The notes under the pieces were generated by a model. It was not told where the DNA came from. It saw only the letters and a program-made list of their open reading frames with translations, and ran no database searches. Shown piece by piece: positions 1-9,100 of a DNA stretch of 49,861 nt (positions are counted from its first letter, which is position 1; each line of letters starts with the position of its first letter). The stretch lies in assembly GCF_004341625.1 (NCBI RefSeq), contig NZ_SLZG01000029.1, positions 1-49,861 on the forward strand, in the 5' to 3' direction. The DNA is from Rhizobium sp. BK376. Its GTDB lineage: Bacteria; Pseudomonadota; Alphaproteobacteria; Rhizobiales; Rhizobiaceae. The translations under genes were made by a program, and so were the position numbers.

Positions 1-167
1 CTGAACCCATCGCAAACCTCCAGTTTGCACCATCGATTCAGATTCGTCGCAAAATTGGAATCCCTCGGAGAGTCGGAAACAGCGCTCGCTGGTATTAAAT
101 GTGGTTCGGCGGAGGCATAGGCGTAAATGACTGATGCCAGGAAGGCAGCGATGATTGCCGCGAACAA
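1..167 (-). CDS. possible small exported/membrane protein, runs off window start
   Basis: Minus-strand open frame that continues past base 1. It reads as a hydrophobic segment (KLFAAIIAAFLASVIYAYA) followed by a polar stretch with two cysteines (WCKLEVC), which looks like a signal peptide or membrane anchor plus the start of a mature domain. There is no ATG. The earliest plausible start is the TTG at 165-167, and an in-frame stop lies at about 196-198. No convincing ribosome-binding site precedes it, so it may be a 5'-truncated gene rather than a complete one. I do not recognise the family. Support is limited to protein-like composition of the frame. Confidence 0.3.
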   Translation of the reverse strand, partial: MFAAIIAAFLASVIYAYASAEPHLIPASAVSDSPRDSNFATNLNRWCKLEVCDGF

Positions 168-188
168 TTTGGGCGCTAAGCCCGGCAG

Positions 189-724
189 CGACTAGCTTCA
201 GAAAGCGCCGTCACTAAAGCAATTCTCAAAACGGCAAGTTCGTCCGCTTGCTCGCTGGTGATGTACTCGGAGATGTACGGCCTTTCGAGACAATGCTTTG
301 CGGCAGCGAGGCTCCCTCACTGATCCAAGCGCAGATATTATCGATATCTTCCCGCATCAATATGAAACTTACCTGTTCCACCGATTGGCCTCGCAACTCC
401 AAACACTCCTCTGATTCTGAGGTCGTTTTCCCGTCGGCGCAAACGAAAGCGCACGGTATTTAGTGCGTACCTCGCGCCCCTGCGACGACTATGGTTTAAC
501 ACCAGGCGGCAAATCTCGGACGCGTTTTGTCACTAGGAGACCCCGATTACGTCAGTTTTGGACGCGGCTTGTCATCGTGGCGGGCGCCTCAAGCCGATTT
601 AAAACCACAATCTAAGTCTATGATAGGGCGTGCGAATTTAAATCGCGGTATTTCAAACACGGGAATCCAGAGGTTTTACCCCGGGAACCTGGGGACTCTC
701 ATACTGGCTCTCTAGCGGGAATTC
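189..724. other. degenerate intergenic stretch, no supported gene
   Basis: About 540 bp with lower and more even base composition than the coding DNA around it. Short open frames exist (248-463, 527-715), but their translations lack recognisable motifs, ribosome-binding sites and the third-position GC bias of the neighbours. I found no tRNA, hairpin terminator, terminal inverted repeat or transposase motif. Because the following reading frame is a gene fragment, I infer that this is decayed or rearranged DNA to the left of a breakpoint near 719-730. Confidence 0.4.
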
Positions 725-1237
725 ACAGGGTCAGGCATCGCTGCCATGAACGAGCTTCGCGACAGCGGCGTGATCAAGGGCTGGGGCATTGGCGTCAATG
801 AGGTCGCGATCTGTTTGGATATCCTCGAGCGCACGCATCTCGACTGCATTCTGATTGCCGGGCGCTATACGTTGCTTGATCGGCGGGCGGAAGAAAAGCT
901 GCTGCCGCTCTGCGCAGAGCGCGGAACGTCCTTGGTGGCTGGCGGTGTCTTCAATTCCGGCATCCTTGCGACAGGCCCGGCGCCCGGTGCGTATTTCGAT
1001 TACGTCGAGGCCTCGGCCGATATTCGCGATCGCGTCGGCAAAATTCAGTCACTGGTCAATGGGGCAGGCGTCGATCTGCCCGCAGTCGCCATGCGGTTTC
1101 CGCTGCAAAGCCCCGTTGTCGCTTCGGTGCTGATCGGCGCGGCAACTCCGTCGATCGTCGAACGCAATGTCGTTTCGCTCGCCCATCCCATCAATGCCTC
1201 GCTCTACTCCGCCTGCGCGCCCTTTGCTCTTCGCTGA
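725..1237 (+). pseudogene. aldo/keto reductase, C-terminal remnant (5'-truncated)
   Basis: The frame encodes the C-terminal half of an aldo/keto reductase of the D-threo-aldose/L-fucose dehydrogenase or pyridoxal 4-dehydrogenase subgroup. Recognisable segments are MNELRDSGVIKGWGIGVNE, IAGRYTLLDRRAEEKLLPLC, the FNSGIL turn, and VASVLIGAATPSIVERN near the end, which is the NADP-binding strand-helix region. The N-terminal half with the catalytic Asp/Tyr/Lys/His residues is absent. A stop codon (713-715) lies in frame upstream, and homology-like sequence begins at about 725. The internal ATG at 746 could start a 163-residue product, but it has no good ribosome-binding site and the product would lack the active site. 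I read it as a remnant of a sugar or pyridoxal dehydrogenase gene. Confidence 0.7.
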
Positions 1238-1274
1238 TCGTTATTGGAAACGGCGTGCCGGCTTTGATTTTGCT

Positions 1275-1304
1275 TTGACACTGTCGGGCGCTGCCTTCTA
1301 CTTA
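1275..1304 (+). promoter_or_regulatory. possible promoter of the LacI-type regulator gene
   Basis: A perfect TTGACA hexamer lies at 1275-1280, with a weak -10 candidate (TACTTA, 1299-1304) after 18 bp. Translation starts at GTG 1335 behind GAGGAGA at 1324-1330. The -10 match is poor, so only the -35 is persuasive. Confidence 0.35.
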
Positions 1305-1334
1305 AAGAAAGTCATAGCTTTATGAGGAGATCGC

Positions 1335-2381
1335 GTGACGGAGATACCGGTTCGCGCCCGAAAGACCAGACGAAAGGGTACGGGCGTTACCATGGCCGAG
1401 GTGGCGGCTACCGCGGGCGTATCGATGCAGACCGTTTCGCGCTATCTGCGTTTTCCTGAAACGGTAGCCGCCGACACCGGCCAGCAGATCCAGGAAGCGA
1501 TCGAAAAGACGCATTACGTGCACAATCTCGCCGCCAGCCATCTCGCCTCCGCGCGCAGCAATATGGTTGCCGCGATCATCCCGACGCTGTCGGCATCGAT
1601 CTTCGCCGAGACGATCCAGCATTTTTCCGAGGTCCTGCACAGCGCAGGCTACCAGATCTTTCTTGGCTACACCGACTATCGGGCGGATCGCGAGGAGGAG
1701 GTTATCCGCAGCCTTCTCGGCCGTCGCCCGGACGGCATTTTTATCATCGGCACCCACCACAGCCGCAACAGCGTTGCGCTGCTGAAACGTGCGCGTATCC
1801 CGATCGTCGAAGGCTGGGATTTGACGCCGAAACCGCTGGATCGGCTGGTTGGTTTCTCCAACAGGGCGGCCATCGCCGAAATGGTCGATCATCTCGCGAG
1901 AAGCGGCCGCCGCCAAATCGTTTTCAGCGGTGTCCTGCGAAAAGGCGACAGCCGTGCGACCGAACGCCGAGACGGGTTCGTGGCTGCCATGACAGAACGA
2001 TATCCGGACGAGGAGATACGGTTGCACGTCTCGACAGAGCTTCCGCTGGAAATGGCGTCCGGCGCCGTTCTTTTGCGGCAGACGCGTGAACACTACCCCG
2101 ATGCCGATGCCATCATGTTTTCAAGCGACGTGCTTGCTTCCGGCGCGTTGCTTGAAAGCGCGCGGCTTGGAATTGCGGTGCCGCATGCGCTCGCCATGAC
2201 AGGCTTTGGCGATTTTGAGTTGTCCAAGCAGCTCAATCCATCCCTGACGACGGTCTTCGTTCCCTCCGACGAAATCGGACGGCAGGCCGGCAGGCTGTTA
2301 CTTGAGGGTATGCAGGGCGTTGTTTCCGAACAAAAATCCGTCGACGTCGGCTTCAAGCTGATGATCCGCGAGAGCGGCTGA
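1335..2381 (+). CDS. LacI-family transcriptional regulator (GntR-like subgroup)
   Basis: A 348-residue one-component repressor. A helix-turn-helix at about residues 19-38 (TMAEVAATAGVSMQTVSRYL) and a hinge helix (AASHLASARSN) are followed by a periplasmic-binding-protein-like sensor domain from about residue 70, of the type that binds sugars or sugar acids. The length is normal for LacI proteins. The GTG start at 1335 is favoured by the GAGGAGA motif 4-5 bp upstream. The sequence resembles the gluconate-repressor (GntR) branch of LacI proteins, but the effector cannot be told from sequence. The gene ends 164 bp before the CoA-transferase cassette, and a LacI-type operator lies in that gap, so local control of the cassette is likely. 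Confidence 0.88.
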   Translation: MTEIPVRARKTRRKGTGVTMAEVAATAGVSMQTVSRYLRFPETVAADTGQQIQEAIEKTHYVHNLAASHLASARSNMVAAIIPTLSASIFAETIQHFSEVLHSAGYQIFLGYTDYRADREEEVIRSLLGRRPDGIFIIGTHHSRNSVALLKRARIPIVEGWDLTPKPLDRLVGFSNRAAIAEMVDHLARSGRRQIVFSGVLRKGDSRATERRDGFVAAMTERYPDEEIRLHVSTELPLEMASGAVLLRQTREHYPDADAIMFSSDVLASGALLESARLGIAVPHALAMTGFGDFELSKQLNPSLTTVFVPSDEIGRQAGRLLLEGMQGVVSEQKSVDVGFKLMIRESG

Positions 2382-2460
2382 GCCTCCTTCAAAACTTCTC
2401 TCTTCGACAAGCGCAGAGCGTGATTTACGCCGCAGCGAGTCATCAAGATTTGCATTAAAA

Positions 2461-2474
2461 TGTTAGCGCTCACT
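2461..2474. promoter_or_regulatory. LacI-family operator candidate (TGTTAGCGCTCACT)
   Basis: An imperfect palindrome centred on AGCGCT (2465-2470), with GT and AC flanks paired and the adjacent position mismatched. LacI/GalR-family operators typically have a central CG step and the form TGTTAnCGnTAACA, which this approximates. It lies about 70 bp upstream of the CoA-transferase gene and just after the LacI-type regulator, so I infer that the regulator binds here. Confidence 0.55.
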
Positions 2475-2545
2475 CTGTACATTCTCATTGAAAAGCGTAA
2501 GTTGGCGACAATAAAAATGGGAACTCTTGTGGAGGAGTGATTGTC

Positions 2546-3739
2546 ATGGCCATTCTGTCGGGCATACGCGTGCTGGATTGTTCGATCGCGATGGCGGGCC
2601 CCTTCGCCGCGCAGAGACTGGGCGATCTCGGCGCTGATGTGGTGAAGGTCGAGCCTGTGACCGGTGAGTGGCAGAGGCATGTCGCGGCCGGCGGTGCGGA
2701 AGGCAATAAGGTCAATGTCTCCTTCCTCTCGCTCAACCGCAACAAGCGGTCGCTCGCCATCGACCTGAAGTCGCCTGATGGCAAGCAGGTGCTGCTCGAT
2801 CTCGTCAAGACCGCCGACGTCTTCCTGCAGAACTACCGCCCTGGCGTCGCCAAGCGTCTCGGCGTCGACTACGAGTCGTTGTCGGCGATCAATCCAAGGC
2901 TGGTCTATGTTTCCATGTCCGGCTACGGCGAGGACGGGCCCTATGTGAACCGGCCGGGACAGGATCTCGTGCTGCAGGGCATGTCCGGCGCCATGCTCTC
3001 GGCCGGCCGTGAGGGGGAAGCGCCCACGGCGGCCGGGCAATATCTCGTTGATGCAATCACCGCGTATACCGCCTTCGAGGGCGCTCTGGCGGCGCTTTTC
3101 CACCGCGAGCGCACCGACGAGGGTCAGCTCGTGCAGGTCAATATGCTGGATGCGATCACCACGATCCAGATGCAGGAGCTTTCGGTCTTTACCGTTGGCC
3201 ACAAGCCGCAGAAGCGCTCGGCCGAGCCGCATGCGCATGTCTATATCCGCTCGCCATACGGTGCCTTTTCCACCAGCGACGGCTTCATCATCGTCGCCTT
3301 CCCGAAGCTGAAGACGCTTGGGGAGGTGATCGGCGAGGACAGTTTCCTCACCATGGTCGACGAGATCGACACCTGGGGTCGGCGGGACGAAATCTTTGCG
3401 AAGACCCGCGAACGGCTGAAGACGAAGACCTCGGCCGAATGGCTGGAGCTGATGCGCGCCGCCGATATCTGGTGCGGCCCGGTCTATGGCTATGCCGATC
3501 TCGTGGAGGACGAGCAGATCAAGCACAACGGCACTTTCGTCGAGTATCAGCATCCGACGGAAGGGCTGGTGAAGACGCCGGGCTTCCCCATCCGCTTCTC
3601 GAAGACGCCATCGACCGTTGAACGCGGCGCCCCGATCACCGGCCAGCATACCCGCGAAATTCTGGCGGAAGCCGGCTATGATGCGGAAAAGATCGAGGCA
3701 CTGGAGCGCGCCGGCGCGATTGCCTCGGGAGAGCTGTGA
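2546..3739 (+). CDS. CaiB/BaiF family III CoA-transferase
   Basis: A 397-residue family III acyl-CoA transferase, moving CoA between carboxylic acids through an aspartyl-CoA intermediate. Typical family features are the N-terminal GIRVLD...MAGPFAAQRLGDLGADVVKVE (about residues 5-40), LNRNKRSLAIDLKSPDGK, the YGEDGPY loop, and the Asp in QYLVDAITAY. With the ATG at 2546 that Asp is residue 169, the number of the catalytic Asp in formyl-CoA transferase. I chose ATG 2546 because GGAGGAG (2531-2537) sits 8 bp upstream; the GTG at 2537 overlaps that site. The stop overlaps the region of the next start (TGA 3737-3739, ATG 3741), so the genes are translationally linked. The substrate is unknown; the neighbouring enoyl-CoA hydratase suggests a CoA-thioester degradation route. 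Confidence 0.9.
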   Translation: MAILSGIRVLDCSIAMAGPFAAQRLGDLGADVVKVEPVTGEWQRHVAAGGAEGNKVNVSFLSLNRNKRSLAIDLKSPDGKQVLLDLVKTADVFLQNYRPGVAKRLGVDYESLSAINPRLVYVSMSGYGEDGPYVNRPGQDLVLQGMSGAMLSAGREGEAPTAAGQYLVDAITAYTAFEGALAALFHRERTDEGQLVQVNMLDAITTIQMQELSVFTVGHKPQKRSAEPHAHVYIRSPYGAFSTSDGFIIVAFPKLKTLGEVIGEDSFLTMVDEIDTWGRRDEIFAKTRERLKTKTSAEWLELMRAADIWCGPVYGYADLVEDEQIKHNGTFVEYQHPTEGLVKTPGFPIRFSKTPSTVERGAPITGQHTREILAEAGYDAEKIEALERAGAIASGEL

Positions 3740-3740
3740 T

Positions 3741-4889
3741 ATGCAGCGCCTCAAGGCCCTGACCTGGGACCATCCGCGGGGCTATAATGCACTCGCGGCG
3801 GCCTCCCGTCTTCCGGCGCTAGCGGAAAGCGGGTTGTCGATCACATGGGAGAAGCAGCCTTTGGAGGGCTTCGAATCCCATCCGATCGCCGATCTCTGCA
3901 GCCGCTACGATCTGGTTGTTCTCGACCATCCGCATGTCGGCGAGGCCGTTGCGGGTGATTGTCTGCTGCCCCTGGAAGACGTGTTCGGTGCCGACGTCAT
4001 TACGCAGTTGGAGAAGAACAGTATCGGCCCCTCGCTCGCGAGCTACCGCTTTGCCGGCGCGCATTGGGCACTGCCGCTCGATGCCGCGACACAGGTGATG
4101 GCCTGCCGCAGCGACCTGTTGGAAGGCACCGTTCCGGTTACCTGGGAGGAGGTCGCGAGCCTTTCTGCATCTACAGGCAAGGTAGCGCTATCGCTTGCCG
4201 GCCCCCACGCTATCCTTTCCTTTCTGTCGATTGCCTCAGCCTTTGGCGAGCCGCCGGCAGAGGCTGATCCGGATATCCTGGTCTCTGCCGCAACCGGCCG
4301 CGCCGTCTATGATCTCATGGTCGATCTTGCGGGCCGCAGCCTCTCGTCTGTGCGTGAGAAGAATCCCATCGGCATTCTCGGCCACATGGCCACCCATGAC
4401 GATGTCATCCTGTGCCCGCTGATTTACGGCTACGTCAACTACGCAGCCCCGGAACGGGGGCAGCCCATCGCTTTTTACAATGCGCCGCGACGGACCGTTG
4501 ACGGGCGGCCGGGCTCCACGCTGGGCGGTACCGGCATCGGCATTTCCCGTCGCTGCTCCGTCACACCTGCGCTGAAGGAGCATTTGCTTGGGCTGATGGA
4601 TGCAGAAGCCCAGATCAGGTTCATCCCTGGCCATGAGGGCCAGCCGTCCCGGCGCGCCGCCTGGCATGATGCCGGGGTCAATGCGCGCTGGGGCGGTTTC
4701 TACGGGAACACGGCCGAGACGCTGGAGGCCGCCTATGTCCGGCCTCGCCACAATGGCTACATCGCTTTCCAGACCAAGGCTTCGGCATTGCTGCGCCGGT
4801 CTTTCGACGAAAAGGCCGATGCGGAAGGCGTCATTGAAGCCCTTCAGAAACTTTATGCAGAGCACCGCATCGCCGGCAGCGAAAGATAG
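3741..4889 (+). CDS. solute-binding-protein-like protein without signal peptide
   Basis: A 382-residue protein with the layout of a family 1 extracellular sugar-binding protein: N-terminal strand LKALTWDHPRG, a YDLVVLDHPHVGEAV segment, LPLDAATQVMACRSDLL, and a C-terminal GGTGIGISRRCS region. Its start (MQRLKALTWDHPRGYNAL) has no hydrophobic signal sequence, and ATG 3741 lies directly behind the CoA-transferase stop, so there is no room for an upstream secretion signal. It should therefore be cytoplasmic. No permease or ATPase gene is nearby. Its co-transcription with a CoA-transferase and an enoyl-CoA hydratase suggests that it binds or presents a substrate of that pathway, but this is inference. 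The binding-protein fold call rests on pattern recognition only. Confidence 0.75.
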   Translation: MQRLKALTWDHPRGYNALAAASRLPALAESGLSITWEKQPLEGFESHPIADLCSRYDLVVLDHPHVGEAVAGDCLLPLEDVFGADVITQLEKNSIGPSLASYRFAGAHWALPLDAATQVMACRSDLLEGTVPVTWEEVASLSASTGKVALSLAGPHAILSFLSIASAFGEPPAEADPDILVSAATGRAVYDLMVDLAGRSLSSVREKNPIGILGHMATHDDVILCPLIYGYVNYAAPERGQPIAFYNAPRRTVDGRPGSTLGGTGIGISRRCSVTPALKEHLLGLMDAEAQIRFIPGHEGQPSRRAAWHDAGVNARWGGFYGNTAETLEAAYVRPRHNGYIAFQTKASALLRRSFDEKADAEGVIEALQKLYAEHRIAGSER

Positions 4890-4897
4890 GATTTGTC

Positions 4898-5668
4898 ATG
4901 ACCGAGGACATCCAATTTACCATTGATGGCGCGATCGCCACGATCACCCTCAATCGCCCGCAAAAGCTGAATGCCGTGACGCCTGAGATGGCCGATGCGA
5001 TCGTCGAGGCGGTCAAGACCTGCAATGACAGCGATACGATCCGCTGCGTGATTCTGACGGGCGCCGGCGAGCGCGCCTTTTGCGCCGGCTCCGATATCCG
5101 CGAGCTCGATACCTATGAGACGCCTTGGCAATTCCGCAATCGTCCCGACTATTGCGACGCCTTCCGCGCCCTGCTGAAACCGACGATCTGCGCGGTCAAC
5201 GGATATGCCTTCGGCGGCGGTCTTGAGACGGCGATGTCCTGCGATATCCGCATCGCGTCCGAAAACGCGCAGTTCGCCGCGCCAGAGATAAAACTCGGCT
5301 GGATCGGCGGCGGCGGCATGGCTGCGCATCTCTCCCACTCGATCGGCGCCTCCAATGCCGCCTTGATGCTGATGACCGGTGATCCGATCTCTGCGGAAAG
5401 GGCGCTGCAATGGAATCTCGTCAGCGAGGTTGTGCCTCTGGCCGAACTGCTGCCCCGCGCCCGCGCGCTTGCCGCCGTCATTGCATCTCGTGCGCCGATC
5501 GCCGCCGAAACGGCCAAGCTCAATCTCAAGGCAGCGGTCTCCATGCCAATCGAAAAGGCGATCGAATACGAACGCGATCTGCAGACGATCTGCTTTGCAA
5601 CGGCTGATGCTGCGGAGGGGAGGCTTGCCTTTAGGGAAAAGCGCCAGCCGGTCTTTCATCGCAGGTAG
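4898..5668 (+). CDS. enoyl-CoA hydratase/isomerase family protein
   Basis: A 256-residue crotonase-fold enzyme. The oxyanion-hole segments are ERAFCAGSDI (about residues 58-67) and NGYAFGGGLE (101-110). A candidate catalytic Glu is at about residue 130 in AAPEIKLGWIGGGG, equivalent to the first catalytic Glu of mitochondrial enoyl-CoA hydratase. The C-terminal helices are complete and the length is standard. ATG 4898 lies 8 bp after the previous stop, so this is the last gene of the cassette. Its activity could be hydration of an enoyl-CoA or a carnitinyl-CoA-dehydratase-like reaction on the thioester made by the neighbouring CoA-transferase; the acyl group is not deducible. Confidence 0.9.
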   Translation: MTEDIQFTIDGAIATITLNRPQKLNAVTPEMADAIVEAVKTCNDSDTIRCVILTGAGERAFCAGSDIRELDTYETPWQFRNRPDYCDAFRALLKPTICAVNGYAFGGGLETAMSCDIRIASENAQFAAPEIKLGWIGGGGMAAHLSHSIGASNAALMLMTGDPISAERALQWNLVSEVVPLAELLPRARALAAVIASRAPIAAETAKLNLKAAVSMPIEKAIEYERDLQTICFATADAAEGRLAFREKRQPVFHRR

Positions 5669-6105
5669 TTGTTGTGGCTGAGACCGCCGTTCTCATCCAG
5701 GGTTCTCGATGAACGCTGGGAAACCTGACGCGATTCCCGAGTCGGGAAAATGAGGATGCGGCGCGAGGCATCGAGCTGCGTATCTTAAAACCTGTTGATC
5801 AAGCCGCTGGGTTCAATCCAGTGCGTCGACGATCTTAGATACGGCTCAAAATCTGAACAAAACCCAAGCGATAACGCGTCCCTAATCCTACAGGAAAGTC
5901 GCCCAAACAAGGTGGCGAGAACTTCCGATTTCTACAAGCGTGAGAGGAGCGCCTGGAACCTTGTCAACCTCCAGCTTCGGGCAAGCCAGTATGGGTACGC
6001 CTGCCTTATTAGACGGCGGGTCTGGATAGTTGATGGCTTCTTCAAAGCCCGATTGGACAGCCGCGCCGGCCGCTGCTGTTTTGATGAACGTAAGGGTTTT
6101 GATGC
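5669..6105. other. 437-bp intergenic region upstream of the giant repeat gene
   Basis: No supported gene. The short frame at 5795-6109 has no protein-like features. It contains a perfect inverted repeat (5734-5748, listed separately) and, at its right end, AAGGG (6092-6096) as the ribosome-binding site for the ATG at 6106. No clear intrinsic terminator for the enoyl-CoA hydratase operon and no strong -35/-10 pair is visible. Confidence 0.5.
5734..5748. promoter_or_regulatory. perfect inverted repeat TTCCCGA-G-TCGGGAA
   Basis: Two 7-bp arms are separated by a single G. Such a short-spacer palindrome is more like a dimeric repressor or activator site than a terminator, because the loop would be one base and no T-run follows. 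It lies 66 bp after the enoyl-CoA hydratase stop and about 360 bp before the giant gene. The cognate regulator is unknown. Confidence 0.4.
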
Positions 6106-9100
6106 ATGACCACGATCGTTTCTTCCCAGACTCCTAGTCAGATCAGGCTTCTTTCGACGGCCGATATTGCCAAGTGGACGACGGATGATGTGGCCTCGTT
6201 GTTCACGAATCAGATCAACGCGTTGACGTCCGACCAGGTCGCTGCGTTGAGCACGGACGATGTCGCGGTCCTCAATTCTCAGCAGCTGGGCGCGATCTCC
6301 CGAAACGCGATCGACGGTCTCACCTTCAATCAACTGGCCGTCCTGAGCAAATTCGCAATCGGGAGCTTGAATACGAGCCAGATTACCGGGCTTACGACCG
6401 CGCAGGTGGGCTCGCTTTCAGCAAACCAGGCGGAAGCCTTGACGCCCGCTCAGGTGGCTGCCCTCAGCTGCTCGCAACTCGCTGCTCTGAGCACGGACGA
6501 TCTCGCCGGCTTCTCGGCCGCCGATATGGCGGCGATCAGCTACAGAGCCATACCGGGCCTGTCGACGAGCGCCATCGCGGTGCTTACGCCACAGCAAATG
6601 GCGGCTCTCAGCACAAGCGCATTCTTCGGCCTGACGACCAATCAGATTGCCAGTCTCTCCACCGACCAATTCGCAGCCCTGACAACGGCTCAGATCGGCA
6701 CACTCAAGGCGGCGCAGCTTGCGGGTGTGAGTACGGATGATATTGCCGCGCTGTCGACTGCACAGGTTGCTGCCCTGAATACGGCAACGGTCGCGGGTCT
6801 GACGTCCCGCCAGCTCGATGCCATGTCCACCGATCAGGTCCAGGCCTTGTCGTCCTTGCAGGTGAAGTCGCTGAGCTCCACGCAGATTGCGGCACTGGGC
6901 GTGGAAGACATCGCCACTTTCTCGACCGCCGATATGGCAGCGATCACCGCCAGGGCCGTATTGGGTCTGGGCACTGACGCTATCGCGGCGCTGTCTACTG
7001 CGCAGATCGCTGCCCTGAACACGAGTACCCTTGCCGGTATGACGTCTGGCCAGCTTGCGGCCATGTCCACTCAACAGGTTTTAGCCCTGACGACGGCTCA
7101 GATCGGCGCTCTCAAGGTGACGCAGATTGCGGTCATGGGAGCGGATGATATTTCCGCCCTGACGACAGCGCAGGTTGCTGCCCTAAGCACGGCAGCGGTT
7201 GCAAGCCTGACGCCCGACCAGCTGGGTGCCATGTCCACCGCGCAGGTTGGCGCATTGACGAGCAGCCAGGTGAAGGCTCTGAGCTCCACTCAGATTGCGG
7301 CGTTTGGAGCCGACGATATCGCGACTTTCTCGACGGCCGATATGGCAGCCATCAATGTCAGGGCCATAACGGGCCTGAGCACTGACATCATTGCGGCCCT
7401 GACAACTGCGCAGGTTGCGGCTATGAGCGCGACGGCGATTGTGGGCCTGACGACCGACCAGGTCACGGCCCTGTCCACCAAACAGATTGGAGCCCTGACC
7501 ACGTCCCAGGTTGTCGCCCTCAAGGCACCGCAGCTTGCGGTCATGGGAGCAGATGATATTTCCGCGCTGTCGACGGCGCAGGTTGCCGCCTTGAGCACCG
7601 GAGCGATCGCGAGCCTGACGACTGACCAGCTCGGCGCCATGTCCACCGCCCAGGTGGAGGCGTTGACGAGCACCCAGGTAAAGGCGTTGAGCTCCACGCA
7701 GCTTGCGGCGCTGGGGACGGAAGACATCGCCACTTTCTCGACCGCCGACATGGCAATGATCGGTTTTGCGGCAGCAGCCGGATTGTCCACGAGCGATATT
7801 GCAGCGTTGTCGACGGCGCAGGTCGCCGCGCTGAATGCGAGCACGGTCGGGCGGCTAACGACAGACCAACTCGGCGCACTCTCGGGCGCGCAGGTCGCGG
7901 CTTTGAGCACGGCGGGAGTTGCTGCCTTGACGACGGCACAGGTCGCCTCGTTTTCCGCCGCACAGGTCGCCTCCCTCACGACAGCCCAGGTCGGTGCGCT
8001 TAAGCCAAATCAGATCGCGTTCATGACGGTGGACGAAATTGCCGCGTTCTCCGCAGCGCAGATTGCCGCCCTGAACACAAGCGCGATCACGGGCCTGCGG
8101 TCCGATCAGCTGGCCGGGTTGTCCCCGGCCCAGGTAGCGGCGCTGACGTCCACGCAGGTTGCCGCGCTGAACTCGTCGCAGCTCGCCGCCCTTAGTCCGA
8201 CCGACCTTGCGACCTTCTCGACTTCCGATATAGCGGCAATCGCTGCGAAGGCCGTATCGGGCCTGAGCACGGATGCGATCGCAGCCCTTTCCGCGGCTCA
8301 GCTCGCCGCCCTGAGCAATTCCACGATCGGCGGCCTGTCGACCACTCAGGTCGTAGCCCTGAGCTTTAATCAGATCAACGCGTTGTCCAGCGCGCAGCTT
8401 GGCGCGCTTAGCGCGGCACAGGTCGCCGTTCTGACCACCGCTGACATTGCCGGTCTTTCGACAGACCAGATCGCTGCCCTCAGCGCGGCCGGCATCAGCG
8501 GCCTGACGTCCGATCAGATCGCCGCTCTGAAAACGAGCCAGGTCGCGGCCCTGTCCACCAAGCAGGTTGCGGTACTCAGCTCGGCGCAGGTAGCCGCCCT
8601 GAATATGGACGATATTCATGCCCTCTCGACGACGGCAATGGCTGCACTCAGCTCCAACGGAGTGGCGGGCCTTAGCTCGGCGGCCATCGCGGCTCTTTCG
8701 GTCGCACAGATTACGGCTTTGGCGACCGGGGCGATCATTGCTCTGAGGACCGATCAGATCGATGCCATGTCCACCGCGCAGGTGGGGGCGCTATCCGCCG
8801 CGCAGGTGAAGTCGCTCAGTTCCACCCAGCTTGCGGCACTGGGAGCCGACGACATAGCGACGTTCTCGACTGACGATATGGCGGCGATCACCACCAAGGC
8901 AGCTGCGGGCCTCAGTTCAGCGGCCATCGCGGCCCTTTCTGCTGCCCAGATCGCCGCCTTGAGCACCAGCGCAATCACGGGCCTGACACCCAGCCAGATC
9001 GCCGCCCTGCGGACCGACCAGGTTGCCTCATTGTCTACCGGCGAGCTCGCGGCGCTGAGTTCTGCGCAGGCAGCAGCCTTGGGGCTCGATGACATTGCGG

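Noticed and set aside
110..160. WFGGGIGVND-like peptide near 100-133 as a second copy of the reductase motif
   Set aside because: Only a few residues resemble GWGIGVNE, a stop follows at once, and the opposite strand gives a better open frame.
248..715. Two small plus-strand frames (248-463, 527-715) in the left degenerate region
   Set aside because: No ribosome-binding sites, no motifs, no codon bias.
2093..3754. 553-codon minus-strand frame opposite the CoA-transferase
   Set aside because: The plus strand encodes a clear family III CoA-transferase with catalytic Asp; the opposite frame is the usual high-GC shadow.
5795..6109. 104-codon frame upstream of the giant gene
   Set aside because: Arg- and Ser-rich translation without domain or ribosome-binding site; overlaps the true start.
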